Assembly: GCA_934320845.1 (NCBI GenBank)
Contig: CAKRFU010000052.1
Location: forward strand, 1 to 6,084
Length of the DNA: 6,084 nt
Source: an uncultured Lachnospiraceae bacterium
Lineage (GTDB): Bacteria > Bacillota > Clostridia > Lachnospirales > Lachnospiraceae
Direction: 5' to 3'
Shown: positions 5,890 to 6,084 of the stretch, in pieces
How the letters are laid out: the number at the start of each line of letters is the position of its first letter
How positions within the stretch are numbered: position 1 is the first letter of the stretch
The notes under the pieces: generated by a model
What the model saw: only the letters and a program-made list of their open reading frames with translations
Database searches by the model: none
Told to the model about the DNA's origin: nothing
Made by a program: the position numbers and the translations under genes

Positions 5890-6084
5890 TTAGATAATCT
5901 CAAAATGCTTGAGGGCATCTTTAATTGCTTCCACTTTCTCCGCTGTCGGATGCTTCCTCGGCTGTTTCAATTCTTCTACCGCATTAGGAGCATCATACAT
6001 CGGCAATCCTAAATCTCTCTTTACCTCTGCGATATATGCGGTATGTACTTTGAAGCCGTATTTAGCTTCTATGTACTCCTTTAT
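5890..6084 (-). CDS. RlmD/RumA-type methyltransferase C-terminal tail, copy C (partial, cut by window edge)
   Basis: Sixty-four codons plus a TAA stop (5890-5892) continue in frame to the right edge. The protein is the C-terminal part of the same tail as at 2232-2564, identical at 57 of 64 positions; the changes are mostly conservative and four of the seven fall in the last six residues (RYYGVI against KHFEII). At the DNA level about 28 of 195 bases differ, mostly in third positions. Whether this copy is another stand-alone fragment or the true 3' end of an intact methyltransferase gene cannot be seen, because the upstream part lies outside the window. The intact gene would mean the array starts at a chromosomal rlmD-like gene and grows downstream from it. 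The GHKL-nuclease gene begins 57 bases after the stop. Confidence 0.78.
   Translation of the reverse strand: MKEYIEAKYGFKVHTAYIAEVKRDLGLPMYDAPNAVEELKQPRKHPTAEKVEAIKDALKHFEII
5890..6084 (-). repeat. Tail-unit copy C, downstream part
   Basis: This is a direct repeat of 2232-2426 at about 86 % identity by eye, in the same orientation. The similarity begins at the stop codon and runs off the window. Beyond the stop, the sequences following copies B and C are unrelated, so the repeat ends sharply at this side. Confidence 0.85.

Noticed and set aside
1..6084. CRISPR array or integron attC array as explanation of the repeats
   Set aside because: The repeats are hundreds of bases long, contain a protein-coding frame and are kilobases apart. 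No cas genes, no attC-like imperfect palindromes and no integrase are seen.

Overview
The window is AT-rich DNA with low-GC codon use, strong AGGAGG-type ribosome binding sites and closely packed genes. Together with a recognisable C-terminal tail of a clostridial RlmD/RumA-type rRNA methyltransferase, this suggests a Firmicute of the class Clostridia, probably a gut Lachnospiraceae-like organism. That assignment is inference from style and family knowledge. All credible genes lie on the minus strand, so the biological reading direction is from right (6084) to left (1).

Read in that direction the layout is modular. At the right edge is the end of one RlmD-like tail (copy C, 5890-6084, cut by the window). 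Module 2 follows: a 672-residue protein with an N-terminal GHKL (Hsp90/MutL-type) ATPase domain and a C-terminal Shedu-like PD-(D/E)XK nuclease domain (3814-5832), then a YhcG/DUF1016-family PD-(D/E)XK nuclease (2719-3744). Next is a complete tail unit (copy B, about 2232-2697), made of about 130 bp of conserved untranslated sequence plus a 110-codon open frame. Module 1 follows: a thymidylate-kinase-like P-loop kinase (1595-2194), a dCTP deaminase-fold protein with two C-terminal membrane helices (751-1608) and a flavin reductase-like protein (198-749). At the left edge the conserved upstream part of a third tail unit begins (copy A, 1 to about 125).

The three tail copies are diverged direct repeats (about 86-88 % identical where compared by eye). 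Each module begins within about 60 bp of a tail stop codon, with its own promoter-like sequence and a strong ribosome binding site, and ends just before the conserved leader of the next copy. The segment therefore looks like an array of gene cassettes accumulated behind, or between, copies of a methyltransferase 3' end. No integrase, transposase or CRISPR is visible.

Both modules look like accessory, probably defensive, cargo. Module 2 pairs an ATPase-gated nuclease with a second nuclease. Module 1 combines a nucleotide kinase with a nucleotide-binding protein that has lost the catalytic glutamate of dCTP deaminases and is attached to the membrane, which suggests nucleotide sensing with a membrane output. 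These functions are inferred from domain content. The strongest observations are the repeated tail architecture and the Glu-to-Gln, membrane-anchored Dcd homologue.
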